Positions 25,769 through 34,206 of a DNA stretch of 64,000 bases are shown one piece after another (within the stretch, counting starts at the first letter, position 1; each line of letters opens with the position of its first letter). A program made the position numbers and the translations under genes. The notes beneath the pieces were generated by a model, which was given only the letters and a program-made list of their open reading frames with translations, did no database searches and was not told where the DNA came from. The DNA comes from Actinoplanes sandaracinus (GTDB taxonomy: Bacteria > Actinomycetota > Actinomycetes > Mycobacteriales > Micromonosporaceae): contig NZ_JASCTH010000007.1 of NCBI RefSeq assembly GCF_030009775.1, positions 62,001-126,000 of the forward strand, given 5' to 3'.

Positions 25769-26736
25769 GCGGCCATCTCGATCCGGCCCGCGGGAAGGCG
25801 GCGAACCCGCAGGCCGGTGCGGAACATCAGCCGCCCGTGCCGGGAGCTGAGCGGATCCGGCAGGAAGCGGCTCAGCGTCAGGTCGGGCCGGTCCAGGTAG
25901 CCGGCCGCGATCGGCTCGCCGCCCACGTAGAGCTCACCGGCCTCGGCGGGCCGGAACCGCTCGTCGAAGACGTAGAGGTGACCGCCCGGCAGCGGCGCGC
26001 ACGAGGCGGTGCCGGGCACGGTCACGGCACACAGCATGGTCGTCTCGGGGCAGCCGAGCAGGACGTCCGGGCCGGCCGCGAACCGGGTCAGGCCCGGGCC
26101 GCCGGCGAGCACGGTGAGCGCTTGCGCGTCGCACGGCACGCCGGCCGGCGCCAGGACGAGTTCGGCCCCGGTCAGCAGCGCGCGCAGCACCTCGACCGGG
26201 AACAGCGGGTGGCCGGCCGGGCTGCTCTGCAGCAGTCGCGATCCGGGGCCGAGTCTCGGCAGGCCGCACTCCCCCGCCAGCCGCAGCAGGGTGCGGTGAC
26301 GCCATCGCACGGGCAGATCACCGGACATCACGAGCAGTTCCGGCACCGGCTGGGCGGCGCCGTCGACGAGCGCGGTGAGCAGGTCGCCGACCGGTCCGGC
26401 CCGGTCACCGGCCGGCGAGTCGACGGCGTCCCACAGTTGGCGATAGGTCAGCGACCGCGTCCCGAGGCGCAGCGCCGGGGCGTCCGGTTGCCGGCGCGCC
26501 ACCGCGCGCAGCGCCCGCACCAGCGTCTCGTCCGTGGCACGGGACACCGGTGCGGGCCCGTCGCCCGGCTGCTGCCGGGCGCCGAGCTCGGCCACCTGGT
26601 CGGCGCACGCCTCGACCGTGCCGGCGAACGGGGTCGCCCGCCAGCCGGCCGGGGGCATCTGCCCGACCGGCCACACACCGCGGTCACCGATCTCGTTGAC
26701 GACGATGCGGAAATAGGCCGACTTCACTGCACGCAT
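25765..26736 (-). CDS. MbtH-like domain fused to a degenerate, truncated adenylation domain
   Basis: A 323-residue protein. Residues 5-60 (YFRIVVNEIGDRGVWPVGQM then PAGWR) match MbtH-like proteins, the small partners that activate NRPS adenylation domains. Residues 75-323 resemble an adenylation domain: RTLTYRQLW-like A2 region, a PETTM block where NxYGPTETT (A5) belongs, GELYVGGEPIAAGYLDRPDL (A6) and FRTGLRVRRLPAGRIE (A7). The P-loop A3 (YTSGSTGxPKG) is absent or unrecognisable, the A7 Asp is replaced by Leu, and the frame stops before A8-A10, so the C-terminal subdomain with the catalytic Lys is missing. Catalysis seems impossible. No ribosome-binding site is visible; it probably depends on the 23-codon frame 17 nt upstream. 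Confidence 0.65.
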   Translation of the reverse strand: MRAVKSAYFRIVVNEIGDRGVWPVGQMPPAGWRATPFAGTVEACADQVAELGARQQPGDGPAPVSRATDETLVRALRAVARRQPDAPALRLGTRSLTYRQLWDAVDSPAGDRAGPVGDLLTALVDGAAQPVPELLVMSGDLPVRWRHRTLLRLAGECGLPRLGPGSRLLQSSPAGHPLFPVEVLRALLTGAELVLAPAGVPCDAQALTVLAGGPGLTRFAAGPDVLLGCPETTMLCAVTVPGTASCAPLPGGHLYVFDERFRPAEAGELYVGGEPIAAGYLDRPDLTLSRFLPDPLSSRHGRLMFRTGLRVRRLPAGRIEMAA

Positions 26737-26753
26737 GGCGGGCTCGGGAGAGC

Positions 26754-26825
26754 TCAGTAGCGGAGGACGAACGCGAGCGCCGACACACGCTCGGTCGCGG
26801 CCAGGACTTTCCGGATCATCTTCAT
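26754..26825 (-). CDS. 23-residue peptide (leader peptide or precursor)
   Basis: A 23-codon frame starting MKMIRKVLAA and ending FVLRY, amphipathic and positively charged, with a strong ribosome-binding site (AAGGAG 7 nt before the ATG). The stop lies 17 nt before the start of the MbtH-adenylation fusion, so the two are almost certainly cotranscribed. A response-regulator-type palindrome lies 112 bp upstream. It could be a regulatory leader, a signal or a substrate peptide. The good ribosome-binding site and spacing support translation, but no homologue is known to me. Confidence 0.55.
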   Translation of the reverse strand: MKMIRKVLAATERVSALAFVLRY

Positions 26826-26936
26826 CCTTTTGCTCCTTTCGGGTGGGTACCCGGCAACCGTCCGGCCTGCGTCCGGCCGCTCGCAAGGTGGCGCGGCCCG
26901 GCCGGGCGCAACTGTGGCGGGAGGTGGTACCGGTCC

Positions 26937-26952
26937 TACGACCTAGGTCGTA
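26937..26952. promoter_or_regulatory. TACGAC-type palindrome, site 1 (likely response-regulator box)
   Basis: TACGACCTAGGTCGTA is a perfect 16-bp palindrome in the divergent region between the 23-codon frame and the first UbiA gene, centred 67 bp before the UbiA ATG. The same half-site occurs upstream of the aminotransferase operon and the flippase-like/GH13 pair. The form TACGAC-N4-GTCGTA resembles sites bound by NarL/LuxR-type response regulators such as the one encoded at 28973. Confidence 0.7.
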
Positions 26953-27011
26953 CCGCGGCTCGGCACTCCGGACGGTCCGGGGTAGCCGGTGGCGGCAACA
27001 GGATGTGAGCC

Positions 27012-27902
27012 ATGACGTCCCAGGTGCTCCAGCCCGCTTTCAGCCCGCTGCGCCAGCTCTCCGCCTGCTGGTCCGAGGCCAGACCCGTCGTCCAGATCGT
27101 GTTCCAGCTCCGCTTCTGGGCCGCGGTGGCACTGACCGCCCCGCAGGCCTTCACCGCCCGGCCCGCGTCGGTGCTGCTGGGCGGGACCGCCTGGCTCTGC
27201 GCGACCTGGTACGTCTACCTCATCAACGGGATCTCCGACCAGGTCGAGGACCGGGCCAACGGTTCCGTCCGGCCGCTGGCCTCGGGCCGCCTGCCGGTTC
27301 GGGTGGCGCACCGGTACGCCACGTCGCTGGCGATGACGGCGCTGCTGCTGGCCCTCGCGGTGTCGGTGCGCCTGGCCGTGCTGACCGCGATCATGCTGGC
27401 GCTCGGCTGGGTGTACTCGGCCGGCCCGCACCCGCAGAAGCGCAGCCTGCTCGGGTTCGCGGTGGTGGTCACGATGGGCGGGGTGGTGACCTATCTGGCC
27501 GGCTGCGCGGCCGCGGGCGGGGTGGTGAGCCCGGAACTGCTGGTGCTGATGCTGTCGATGTCGCTGTGGATGGCGCTGGCCGGGTGCACGAAGGATCTCG
27601 GGGACGCGGCCGGGGATCGCGCGGCCGGCCGCCGCACCCTGCCGGTCCTGCTCGGTGATGTGCGGGCCCGCCGCCTGACCGCGGCGTCGGTGCTGCTCGC
27701 CGGAGCCGGAACGGTGACCGCCACGGCGCTGGCCGCGCCGGCGCTGCTGGGCCCGGCGCTGTTGCTGGGCTGTGGCGCGCTGGCTGTCGCCTTCCTGACA
27801 CTCGCCGGCGCCGGGGCCCGGGAGCGTTCCCGGCAACGTCGCCCGTACCGGTACTTCATGGGCAGTCAGTATGTCGTACACCTGTCCATTGTGGCCTTCT
27901 GA
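27012..27902 (+). CDS. UbiA family prenyltransferase (first copy)
   Basis: A 296-residue membrane protein with about eight helices. The first Asp-rich motif appears as NGISDQVEDRANG (NxxxDxxxD form) near residues 71-83 and the second as KDLGDAAGDRAAG near residues 195-207, as in UbiA/MenA enzymes that transfer a polyprenyl chain from a diphosphate. The acceptor is unknown. The gene lies directly before a histidine kinase gene on the same strand (51-bp gap) and downstream of the palindromic site at 26937, so it is probably part of the two-component regulon. Confidence 0.82.
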   Translation: MTSQVLQPAFSPLRQLSACWSEARPVVQIVFQLRFWAAVALTAPQAFTARPASVLLGGTAWLCATWYVYLINGISDQVEDRANGSVRPLASGRLPVRVAHRYATSLAMTALLLALAVSVRLAVLTAIMLALGWVYSAGPHPQKRSLLGFAVVVTMGGVVTYLAGCAAAGGVVSPELLVLMLSMSLWMALAGCTKDLGDAAGDRAAGRRTLPVLLGDVRARRLTAASVLLAGAGTVTATALAAPALLGPALLLGCGALAVAFLTLAGAGARERSRQRRPYRYFMGSQYVVHLSIVAF

Positions 27903-27953
27903 CCCGCATATCCCATCGCTCACCTTGGATTCAAGGGTGTTAGCATCTGGCTC

Positions 27954-28976
27954 GTGACCAGCCAGACGACTGTCGCCGAGCAGGTCTTCGATACACTCCG
28001 CGCACTCCTGACCGAGCAGGGCAGTGAGCTGATCGCCCACCCCGAGGTCGCCGAGCAGCTCGCGATCCAGGTGCGGGCGGTGTTCGACGATGTGACCGCC
28101 GAGATCACCGGCGGCGTTCCTCCCGGTCGCGCTCCGTTGGACGTCGGCACCGACCGCGCCCGGCGCGGCATCCATCCGGCCGAGTCGCTGCGGGCGTCGA
28201 CCGCCCTCTTCGACGTGATGCTCCCGGCGCTGACCGACCTGCTGGCCGCCGACGGCCACGACCCGTTGCGGATCAGCCGCGTCCTGCACAAGGCGATCAT
28301 GACGCGGGTCGCCCAGGCCTCGCTGTCCTACGTGAACTTCCTGATGGAGAAACTGCAGGCGTCCCGCGAGGAGGAGCGCCTGCGGATCTCCCGCGAGCTG
28401 CACGACCGGGTGCTGCACGAGATGGGCCTGGCCGTGCACCGCCTCGATCTGTACCGCTTCTATGCCGACCGTGACCCCGCGCAGGCCCGCGCCAAGGTGG
28501 ACGCCGGCATCGAGTGCGTCGACGAGGCCGCCCGCAGCGTGCGCCTGCTCTCCGCCGAGCTGCGCCGGTCCGCGCGCACCGAGGGCCTGGAGCGGATGCT
28601 GCGCAACTATCTGGCGGTCAACGCGCCCCCGTCGGTCCAGGTGGACGTCTCCACCTCGGGCGACCTGAGCCTGCTTCCGCCGGACGCCCCGGAGGAGCTC
28701 TACCTGATCGTCCGGGAGGCGGCACGCAACGCGCTGCGGCACGCGTCGCCGACCCGTCTGGAGATTCGGATCGACGTGTCACAAGCCGAGGCGCACGCGG
28801 TGGTGTCCGACGACGGGTGTGGTTTCGACCCCGGCGACCCGGAGATCGCCCACGGCGGCCTGCCGTCCATGCACGAGCGCGCCCAGCTGCTGCGCGGCTC
28901 CCTGCGCCTGACCAGCTCCCCCGGCGCGGGCACCCGGGTCGAGGTCCGCCTCCCGTTCGCGCGGGTGACGCTGTGA
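27954..28976 (+). CDS. sensor histidine kinase, NarX/DesK type (HisKA_3)
   Basis: A 340-residue soluble kinase with no membrane helix. Residues 1-130 are an all-helical sensor region of unknown ligand. The dimerisation domain carries EEERLRISRELHDRVLHEMG with phospho-acceptor His150, followed by an HATPase with REAARNALRHASP (N box), SDDGCGFDPG (G1) and GTRVEVRLP. The GTG start has no ribosome-binding site, but TAGCAT lies 7 nt upstream, suggesting a leaderless transcript separate from UbiA. The stop overlaps the response-regulator start. The signal must be cytoplasmic or come via a partner such as UbiA. Confidence 0.9.
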   Translation: MTSQTTVAEQVFDTLRALLTEQGSELIAHPEVAEQLAIQVRAVFDDVTAEITGGVPPGRAPLDVGTDRARRGIHPAESLRASTALFDVMLPALTDLLAADGHDPLRISRVLHKAIMTRVAQASLSYVNFLMEKLQASREEERLRISRELHDRVLHEMGLAVHRLDLYRFYADRDPAQARAKVDAGIECVDEAARSVRLLSAELRRSARTEGLERMLRNYLAVNAPPSVQVDVSTSGDLSLLPPDAPEELYLIVREAARNALRHASPTRLEIRIDVSQAEAHAVVSDDGCGFDPGDPEIAHGGLPSMHERAQLLRGSLRLTSSPGAGTRVEVRLPFARVTL

Positions 28977-29668
28977 CCGGCCCGGCGCTGGAATCGATCA
29001 CGGTCTGCCTGGCCGACGACCACACCCTGATGCGCGACGGCATCCGCGAGATGCTCTCCACCGAGCCCGAGTTCCGGGTCGTCGGCGAGGCGCCCTCCGG
29101 CCACGACGCGATCGCCCTGGTCGCCCGGCTGCGGCCGGACGTGCTGCTGCTCGACGTGGAGATGCCCGGCCCCGGCCCGGTCGCGGTGATCCGCCAGGTG
29201 CGGGCGATGGCGCCGACCACCCGCGTGGTGGTGCTGACCATGCACGACGACGCCGAGATGGTGCACCAGCTGCTGGACGCCGGCGCCGTGGCGTACCTGC
29301 TGAAGACCATCCTGCGGGAGGAGCTGATCGCCGCGGTCCGCTCCGTGGTGCGGCGCCCGGCGCAGAACAACATCCTGCTCGCGGTGTCCCGTGAGACGGT
29401 GCAGCAGCTCGACCGGCAGAAGGCCCGGTCCGAGGGCACCCCACTGACCGCCCGCGAACTGGAGGTGCTGGTCTGCATCGCCGAGGCGATGAGCAACGCG
29501 CAGATCGCGAACCGGCTGTTCATCACCGAGGCCACCGTGAAACGCCACCTGACCAACATCTACGCCAAGTTGCAGGCGGTGTCGCGGGTGGACGCGATCC
29601 GCAAGGCGACCGCCGCCCGGTTGATCAAGCCCGCGGGCGAGCAGCCGCCCTATTCAGCGCCGGCGTGA
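28973..29668 (+). CDS. NarL/LuxR family response regulator
   Basis: A 231-residue regulator. The receiver domain (residues 8-125) has the Asp pair at 15-16, phospho-acceptor Asp61 in LLLDVEMPGP and the Lys of AYLLKT. The C-terminal LuxR helix-turn-helix spans residues 155-215 (LTARELEVLVCIAEAMSNAQ, then EATVKRHLTNIYAKL). It is translationally coupled to the kinase gene (GTGA overlap). The TACGAC-type palindromes at 26937, 29700 and 41849 are its likely targets (inference from family and proximity). Confidence 0.92.
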   Translation: MTGPALESITVCLADDHTLMRDGIREMLSTEPEFRVVGEAPSGHDAIALVARLRPDVLLLDVEMPGPGPVAVIRQVRAMAPTTRVVVLTMHDDAEMVHQLLDAGAVAYLLKTILREELIAAVRSVVRRPAQNNILLAVSRETVQQLDRQKARSEGTPLTARELEVLVCIAEAMSNAQIANRLFITEATVKRHLTNIYAKLQAVSRVDAIRKATAARLIKPAGEQPPYSAPA

Positions 29669-29699
29669 GAGCGCTTTCCCGCTCACGGCTACACCCCGC

Positions 29700-29736
29700 C
29701 TACGACAGGTCGTAGATTCGCCTACGACCTGTGTGC
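29700..29736 (+). promoter_or_regulatory. TACGAC-type sites 2 and 3 upstream of the aminotransferase operon
   Basis: Site 2 is CTACGACAGGTCGTAG (29700-29715), a palindrome with a 2-nt centre. Site 3 begins CTACGACCT at 29722 and has a weak second half. Their centres are about 23 bp apart, near two helical turns. They lie 70-100 bp before the aminotransferase ATG at 29803, whose own promoter has TAGCGT 8 nt before the ATG and no clear -35 box, as expected for an activated promoter. Confidence 0.65.
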
Positions 29737-29802
29737 ACAACATCGCGCCCAGCTACGACGCCACCTGTTCCCGGGTCCGCGAGATCCCTAGCGTCGCTTC
29801 CC

Positions 29803-31230
29803 ATGACGGAACTCATCAGCCTCGACGACTGCGAACTGCTGTCGGTGAAGCAGGTGCACGACCTGTACCGCCGGCACGTCAACAAGAGCCAGGTCGCCCT
29901 GATGACCTCGTTCGGCTTCGGCCAGGAGCTGATCGACCACGCCGAGGGCGCCATCCTGCACACCCGCGACGGACGCGAGATCGTCGACTTCACCGGCGGC
30001 GTCGGCGTGCTCAACCACGGCCACAACCACCCCCGCATCCTCGCCGCTCGCCAACGGTTCGCCGAGCGGCACCGGATGGAGGTGCACAAGACCTACTTCT
30101 CGCCGTACGTCGCCGCGCTCGGCCACAACCTCGCGGCGGTCCTGCCCGGCGACCTGAACATGTCGTTCCTGCCCAACTCCGGCGCCGAAGCCGTGGAGGG
30201 GGCCGTCAAGCTGGCGTACAAGTACCACGGCGGCAAGCGGAACACGATCATGCGGGCCGACATCAGTTTCCACGGCAAGCTGCTCGGGTCCGGCAGCCTC
30301 ACCGGCAGCACCCAGAACCACTTCGCCTTCCCCGGCATCCCCGGCGTGGTGAAGTTCCCCTACGGCGACCTCGACGCCGTCCGCGCGGCGGTCGCGGAGG
30401 CCCGCCGCGCCGACGGCGGCTGCGACGTCTACGCCCTGCTCATCGAGCCGTTCAGCGCGTCCACGATGCGGTCCTGCTCGGAGGAGTTCCTGCGCGGGCT
30501 GCGCGAGCTGTGCACCGCCGAGGGCATCGTGCTGATCTTCGACGAGATCTACACCGGCTGGGGCAAGACCGGCACGATGTTCTACTTCATGCGCTACCCC
30601 GGCCTGCTCCCGGACGTGGTCACCACCTCCAAGTCGTTCGGCGGCGGCAAATCCTCGATCTCGGCGTACGTCGCCCGCGAACCGATCTTCCGCAAGGCGT
30701 ACGACAGCCTCACCGACGCGCTGCTGCAGAGCACCAGCACCACCTACTACGGGTTCGGTGAGGAGACCGCCACCGCGATCGAGGCGGTCAACATCGCCGT
30801 CGAGGAGGACTTCCCCGCCAAGGCCCGCCAGATCGAGCGGATCCTCGCCCCCGGTCTGGCCCGGATCGCCAAGGAACACTCCACCGTCATCGACGAGGTC
30901 CGCGGCGCCGGCGCGCTGTGGGGCGTCTTCCTCAAGGCCGGGGCCGTGCTCGACCTGGTCGGCAAGGTGGCCCCCGGCGGCCTCGCGAAGGACCCGCAGT
31001 TCGGCACCAAGCTGGTCACCTGCGCGGTGATCGACGAGCTGTACCGGCGGCACGACTTCTACACCTACTACACGCTCAACGGCCGCAACCCGTTCGTCGT
31101 CGCGCCGCCGCTGGTCACCGACCCGGCCCACGTCGAACGGTTCCTCGAAGCCCTCGACGCCACCCTGGCCGTCGGGCTGCCCCGACTCGTCATGCGCTTC
31201 ATGCGCGAGAAAGTGAGTTCCCTGTGGTGA
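29803..31230 (+). CDS. class III PLP-dependent aminotransferase
   Basis: A 475-residue aminotransferase of fold type I. GGVGVLNHGHNHP, NSGAEAVEGAVKLAYK, LIEPFSAS, LIFDEIYTGWGKTG with Asp247 (PLP ring nitrogen) and TTSKSFGGGK with Lys277 (Schiff base) are all present. It belongs near the diaminobutyrate/ornithine aminotransferase group, but the substrate is not clear. No ribosome-binding site is seen; TAGCGT 8 nt before the ATG suggests a leaderless mRNA. A GTG at 29731 would add 24 residues of poor quality. It is the first gene of the seven-gene glycan-type operon and overlaps the epimerase start. Confidence 0.88.
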   Translation: MTELISLDDCELLSVKQVHDLYRRHVNKSQVALMTSFGFGQELIDHAEGAILHTRDGREIVDFTGGVGVLNHGHNHPRILAARQRFAERHRMEVHKTYFSPYVAALGHNLAAVLPGDLNMSFLPNSGAEAVEGAVKLAYKYHGGKRNTIMRADISFHGKLLGSGSLTGSTQNHFAFPGIPGVVKFPYGDLDAVRAAVAEARRADGGCDVYALLIEPFSASTMRSCSEEFLRGLRELCTAEGIVLIFDEIYTGWGKTGTMFYFMRYPGLLPDVVTTSKSFGGGKSSISAYVAREPIFRKAYDSLTDALLQSTSTTYYGFGEETATAIEAVNIAVEEDFPAKARQIERILAPGLARIAKEHSTVIDEVRGAGALWGVFLKAGAVLDLVGKVAPGGLAKDPQFGTKLVTCAVIDELYRRHDFYTYYTLNGRNPFVVAPPLVTDPAHVERFLEALDATLAVGLPRLVMRFMREKVSSLW

Positions 31231-32267
31231 CATCGATACTGGTCACCGGCGGCTCCGGCATGCTCGGCGGGGCCGTGGTGCGGTCCCTGGCCGAGGCCGG
31301 CCACCGGGTCCGCAGTGTGGACCTGCGGCCGCCGGCCGAGCCGGTCCCCGGCGTGCAGACGCACACCTGCGACATCCGCGACGCCGACGGCATGCTGCGC
31401 GCCGCCGACGGGATGGACGCGATCGTGCACACCGCGTCGGCGCTGCCCACCTACTCCGACTCCGAGATCGACTCGATCGTCGTCGGCGGCACCCGCGGCG
31501 TTCTCGGCGCGGCGAAACAGGCCGGCACACCGCGGGTCGTGCACATCTCCTCGACCGCGGTGTACGGCCTTCCCAAGATCGTTCCCACCACGGAGAGCCA
31601 CCCACGGGAGCCGGTCGATCCGTACAGCCGCGCCAAGGCCCGCGCCGAGGAGGTCGTCGAGGAGTTCCGGGCGGCCGGTCTGCGGATCCCGGTGCTGCGC
31701 CCCAAGACCTTCGTCGGCCCGGGCCGGATGGGCCTGTTCTCGATGCTGTTCGAATGGGCCGAGGAGGGCCGCAACTTCCCGGTCCTCGGCAAGGGCGACG
31801 TGCGCATCCAGATGCTCGCGATCGAGGACCTGGTCGCCGCGGTGCACACCGTGCTGGACGCGCCGATCGACGTCGCCGACGACACCTTCAACATCGCGGC
31901 CGGCGACTTCGGGACCATCCGCGAGGACTTCCAGGCCGTCCTGGACGCGGCCGGGCACGGCAAACGGGTCGTCGGCATCCCGGCCAGGCCCGCGGTCGCG
32001 GTCCTCGAACTGCTGCAGAAGGCCAAGCTGTCACCGGTCTACGGACGGCTGCTGCACAAACTGCTCGCCGACTCCTACGTCTCCATCGACAAGGCCCGGG
32101 ACGTGCTCGGCTTCGTGCCCGCACGGTCCAACCGGGACGCCATTCTGCGCACCTACGCGTGGTGGCGCGAGCAGCGGCGCGGCGCCCCGGTTCCGGCGGG
32201 CACCGGCCGCACCAGCCGCGAGCCGTGGCGTCAGGGCGTCCTCTCGCTGGTGAAGGCGGTCTTCTGA
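31227..32267 (+). CDS. NAD-dependent epimerase/dehydratase
   Basis: A 346-residue extended SDR. It starts with VTSILVTGGSGMLGGAVV (GxxGxxG), has the catalytic Ser in VVHISSTAVYG and the YxxxK pair in DPYSRAKARAEEVVEE. The length fits UDP-sugar 4-epimerase relatives and 3-beta-HSD-like enzymes. It may epimerise or oxidise a nucleotide- or polyprenyl-linked sugar made by the neighbouring genes. The GTG (31227, or 31224) overlaps the aminotransferase stop, and its own stop overlaps the next ATG. Confidence 0.88.
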   Translation: MTSILVTGGSGMLGGAVVRSLAEAGHRVRSVDLRPPAEPVPGVQTHTCDIRDADGMLRAADGMDAIVHTASALPTYSDSEIDSIVVGGTRGVLGAAKQAGTPRVVHISSTAVYGLPKIVPTTESHPREPVDPYSRAKARAEEVVEEFRAAGLRIPVLRPKTFVGPGRMGLFSMLFEWAEEGRNFPVLGKGDVRIQMLAIEDLVAAVHTVLDAPIDVADDTFNIAAGDFGTIREDFQAVLDAAGHGKRVVGIPARPAVAVLELLQKAKLSPVYGRLLHKLLADSYVSIDKARDVLGFVPARSNRDAILRTYAWWREQRRGAPVPAGTGRTSREPWRQGVLSLVKAVF

Positions 32268-33205
32268 TGACCGCGGTGGACACGGCCGTACCGCTGAATC
32301 CACCGGTGGCCCGGGTGGCGAACGGGCTGCGTGACCTGGTCACCCTGATCCGGCCGCACCAGTGGGCCAAGAACCTGCTCGTGGTGCCGCTCGTCCTGCT
32401 CGACGGGACGGCCCTGAACCTGTCCGCGCTGTTCGCGGTGGCCTGGGCGGTGCTCGGCTTCACGGTCGCGTCGTCGGCGGTCTACGTCTTCAACGACATC
32501 GCCGACCGGCACCGTGACCGGCTCCACCCGGTCAAACAGCTCCGCCCGGTCGCCTCCGGACGCGTGGGGGTGGGACTCGCGTACGCGTACGGAATGATGC
32601 TCGTCCTGCTCTTGATCGCGGTGGCGGTGAGCGGGCCGGTCACCCCGGCCGCGTGGTGGCCGTTGCTGGTGTACCTGGCGCTGAACGTGGCCTACAGCCG
32701 CGGGCTCAAGCACGTGCCGCTGATCGACGTGTTCGTGGTGGCGCTCGGGTTCGTGCTCCGGGTGGTGCAGGGTTACGTGGCCGCCGGCACACCGGTCGCC
32801 GGCTGGCTGCTGGTCGCCGTGTTCAGCCTCTGCCTCGTGATGATCCTCGGCAAACGCCGGCACGAGGTCGGCACCGGCGGCGCCCTGCACCGGCCGTCGC
32901 TGCGCGGCTATTCGACGCAGTATCTCGACTACATGATCGTGCTCTGCTCGGTGCTCGCGGTCAGCGCGTTCCTGCTCTACGTCGACGACGCCTTTCCCGC
33001 CCCCTACGGCACCGCGGCGCTGCTCGGATCCGTGCCGTTCGGGCTGTTCGCGCTGGCCCGCTATCTGCAGGCGCTGGTGGTGCTCGGGGACGGCGGCGAC
33101 CCGGTGCGGGTCCTGCTGCGCGACCGGACCATGGTCGTCACCTCGCTGCTGTGGGCCCTCGTGCTCGGCTCCATCCTCCTGACCGCGCAACTCGTGAAGG
33201 GATAG
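32267..33205 (+). CDS. UbiA family transferase, decaprenyl-phosphate phosphoribosyltransferase-like
   Basis: A 312-residue membrane protein with 8-9 helices. LIRPHQWAKNLLVVPLVL and YVFNDIADRHRDRLHPVKQL (NDxxDxxxD followed by HPxK) are typical of decaprenyl-phosphate 5-phosphoribosyltransferases (Rv3806c/DprE pathway), which use PRPP as donor, rather than of quinone-making UbiA. The second motif region is YSRGLKHVPLIDVFVVALGF. It would create a polyprenyl-phospho-sugar at the inner membrane for use by the GT2 enzymes downstream. TGATG overlap with the epimerase gene. Confidence 0.85.
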   Translation: MTAVDTAVPLNPPVARVANGLRDLVTLIRPHQWAKNLLVVPLVLLDGTALNLSALFAVAWAVLGFTVASSAVYVFNDIADRHRDRLHPVKQLRPVASGRVGVGLAYAYGMMLVLLLIAVAVSGPVTPAAWWPLLVYLALNVAYSRGLKHVPLIDVFVVALGFVLRVVQGYVAAGTPVAGWLLVAVFSLCLVMILGKRRHEVGTGGALHRPSLRGYSTQYLDYMIVLCSVLAVSAFLLYVDDAFPAPYGTAALLGSVPFGLFALARYLQALVVLGDGGDPVRVLLRDRTMVVTSLLWALVLGSILLTAQLVKG

Positions 33206-33211
33206 AACACC

Positions 33212-34204
33212 ATGCTGGTGTCGGTCATCGTGCCGAACTACAACTACGCCAGGACCCTGGACCTGTGCCTGGCGGCCGTGAACGCGCAGACGTACCCCGA
33301 CGTCGAGGTCATCGTCGTCGACGACAACAGCACCGACGACTCGGTGCGCATCGCCGAGGCGCGCGGGGCACGGGTGATCCGTACCGGGACGAACATCGGA
33401 GCCCCGGCGGCGCGCAACCTGGGCGCCACCGAGGCCGAGGGTGAGGTGCTGTTCTTCCTCGACTCCGACGTGGCGCTGCGGCCGGACGCCCTGGCCGAGG
33501 CGGTCGCGATCCTGGCCGACCCGGCCGTCGGCGCGGCGTGCGGCACCTACGAGGCCAAGCCGCTGATCCGCGACAGCCTGGTCGAGGAGTACCGGGCGCT
33601 GCAGCTCTACTCGTGGTGGATCGGCGACCTCGGGGACACGAGCACCGTGTTCACCGCCATCATGGCGATCCGGGCCGACGTGTTCGCCGAGGTCGGCGGC
33701 TTCAACCCGGCGCTGCGGCACAGCGAGAACGCCGACTACGGCCACCGGCTGTCGCAGCGGTACCGGATCCTGCTCACCGACCGCATCCAGGGCCGGCACG
33801 ACCACGACGACAAACTCGGGGTACTGCTCACCAAGTTCTTCCACCGCGCCCGGCTGCACGTGCCGCTGTTCCTGACCCGGCCGGACTTCAGCGGCGGCCC
33901 GACCAACGGCTCGCGCGGCTGGGGCAGCGTGGCCGCCCTGCTGGCGGCGGTCTCCCTCCTGGCCCCGGCGGTCCTCGGGGTGGCGTGGCTGGCCCTGCCG
34001 GCGCTGCTGTTCGCCACGTTCGTGCTGGCCGACCTGCCGATGTACCGGATCGTGCGCGGGCACGTCGGCCCGCTGTTCCTGGCCTACTACACGGCCGTCC
34101 ACTTCGTGGTCAACGTGACCGTGGGCCTGGCCGTCGTGGCCGGCCTCGCCCAGTGCGCGGTGTCGCAGCGGTTCCGGACCACCTACGCGCTGAAGGTGGC
34201 CTGA
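33212..34204 (+). CDS. GT2 family glycosyltransferase with C-terminal membrane region
   Basis: A 330-residue enzyme. The GT-A domain starts SVIVPNYNYARTLDLCLAAV, has VIVVDDNSTDDS, the DxD-like LFFLDSDVAL near residue 90, and a catalytic region around NPALRHSENADYGHRL. The last 110 residues contain two or three membrane helices, so the enzyme is membrane-bound. It is about 50 percent similar by eye to the next gene, indicating tandem duplication. AAGGGA precedes the ATG. It probably adds a sugar to a lipid-linked acceptor. Confidence 0.88.
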   Translation: MLVSVIVPNYNYARTLDLCLAAVNAQTYPDVEVIVVDDNSTDDSVRIAEARGARVIRTGTNIGAPAARNLGATEAEGEVLFFLDSDVALRPDALAEAVAILADPAVGAACGTYEAKPLIRDSLVEEYRALQLYSWWIGDLGDTSTVFTAIMAIRADVFAEVGGFNPALRHSENADYGHRLSQRYRILLTDRIQGRHDHDDKLGVLLTKFFHRARLHVPLFLTRPDFSGGPTNGSRGWGSVAALLAAVSLLAPAVLGVAWLALPALLFATFVLADLPMYRIVRGHVGPLFLAYYTAVHFVVNVTVGLAVVAGLAQCAVSQRFRTTYALKVA

Positions 34205-34206
34205 CC

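Noticed and set aside
29731-29802. GTG start giving a 24-residue extension of the aminotransferase
   Set aside because: The extension is Thr/Pro/Ser-rich and overlaps the third TACGAC-type site; ATG 29803 fits a leaderless start.
30918-31223. Long upstream extension of the epimerase frame within the aminotransferase gene
   Set aside because: The Rossmann motif begins right after GTG 31227, and the upstream part is an Arg-rich shadow.
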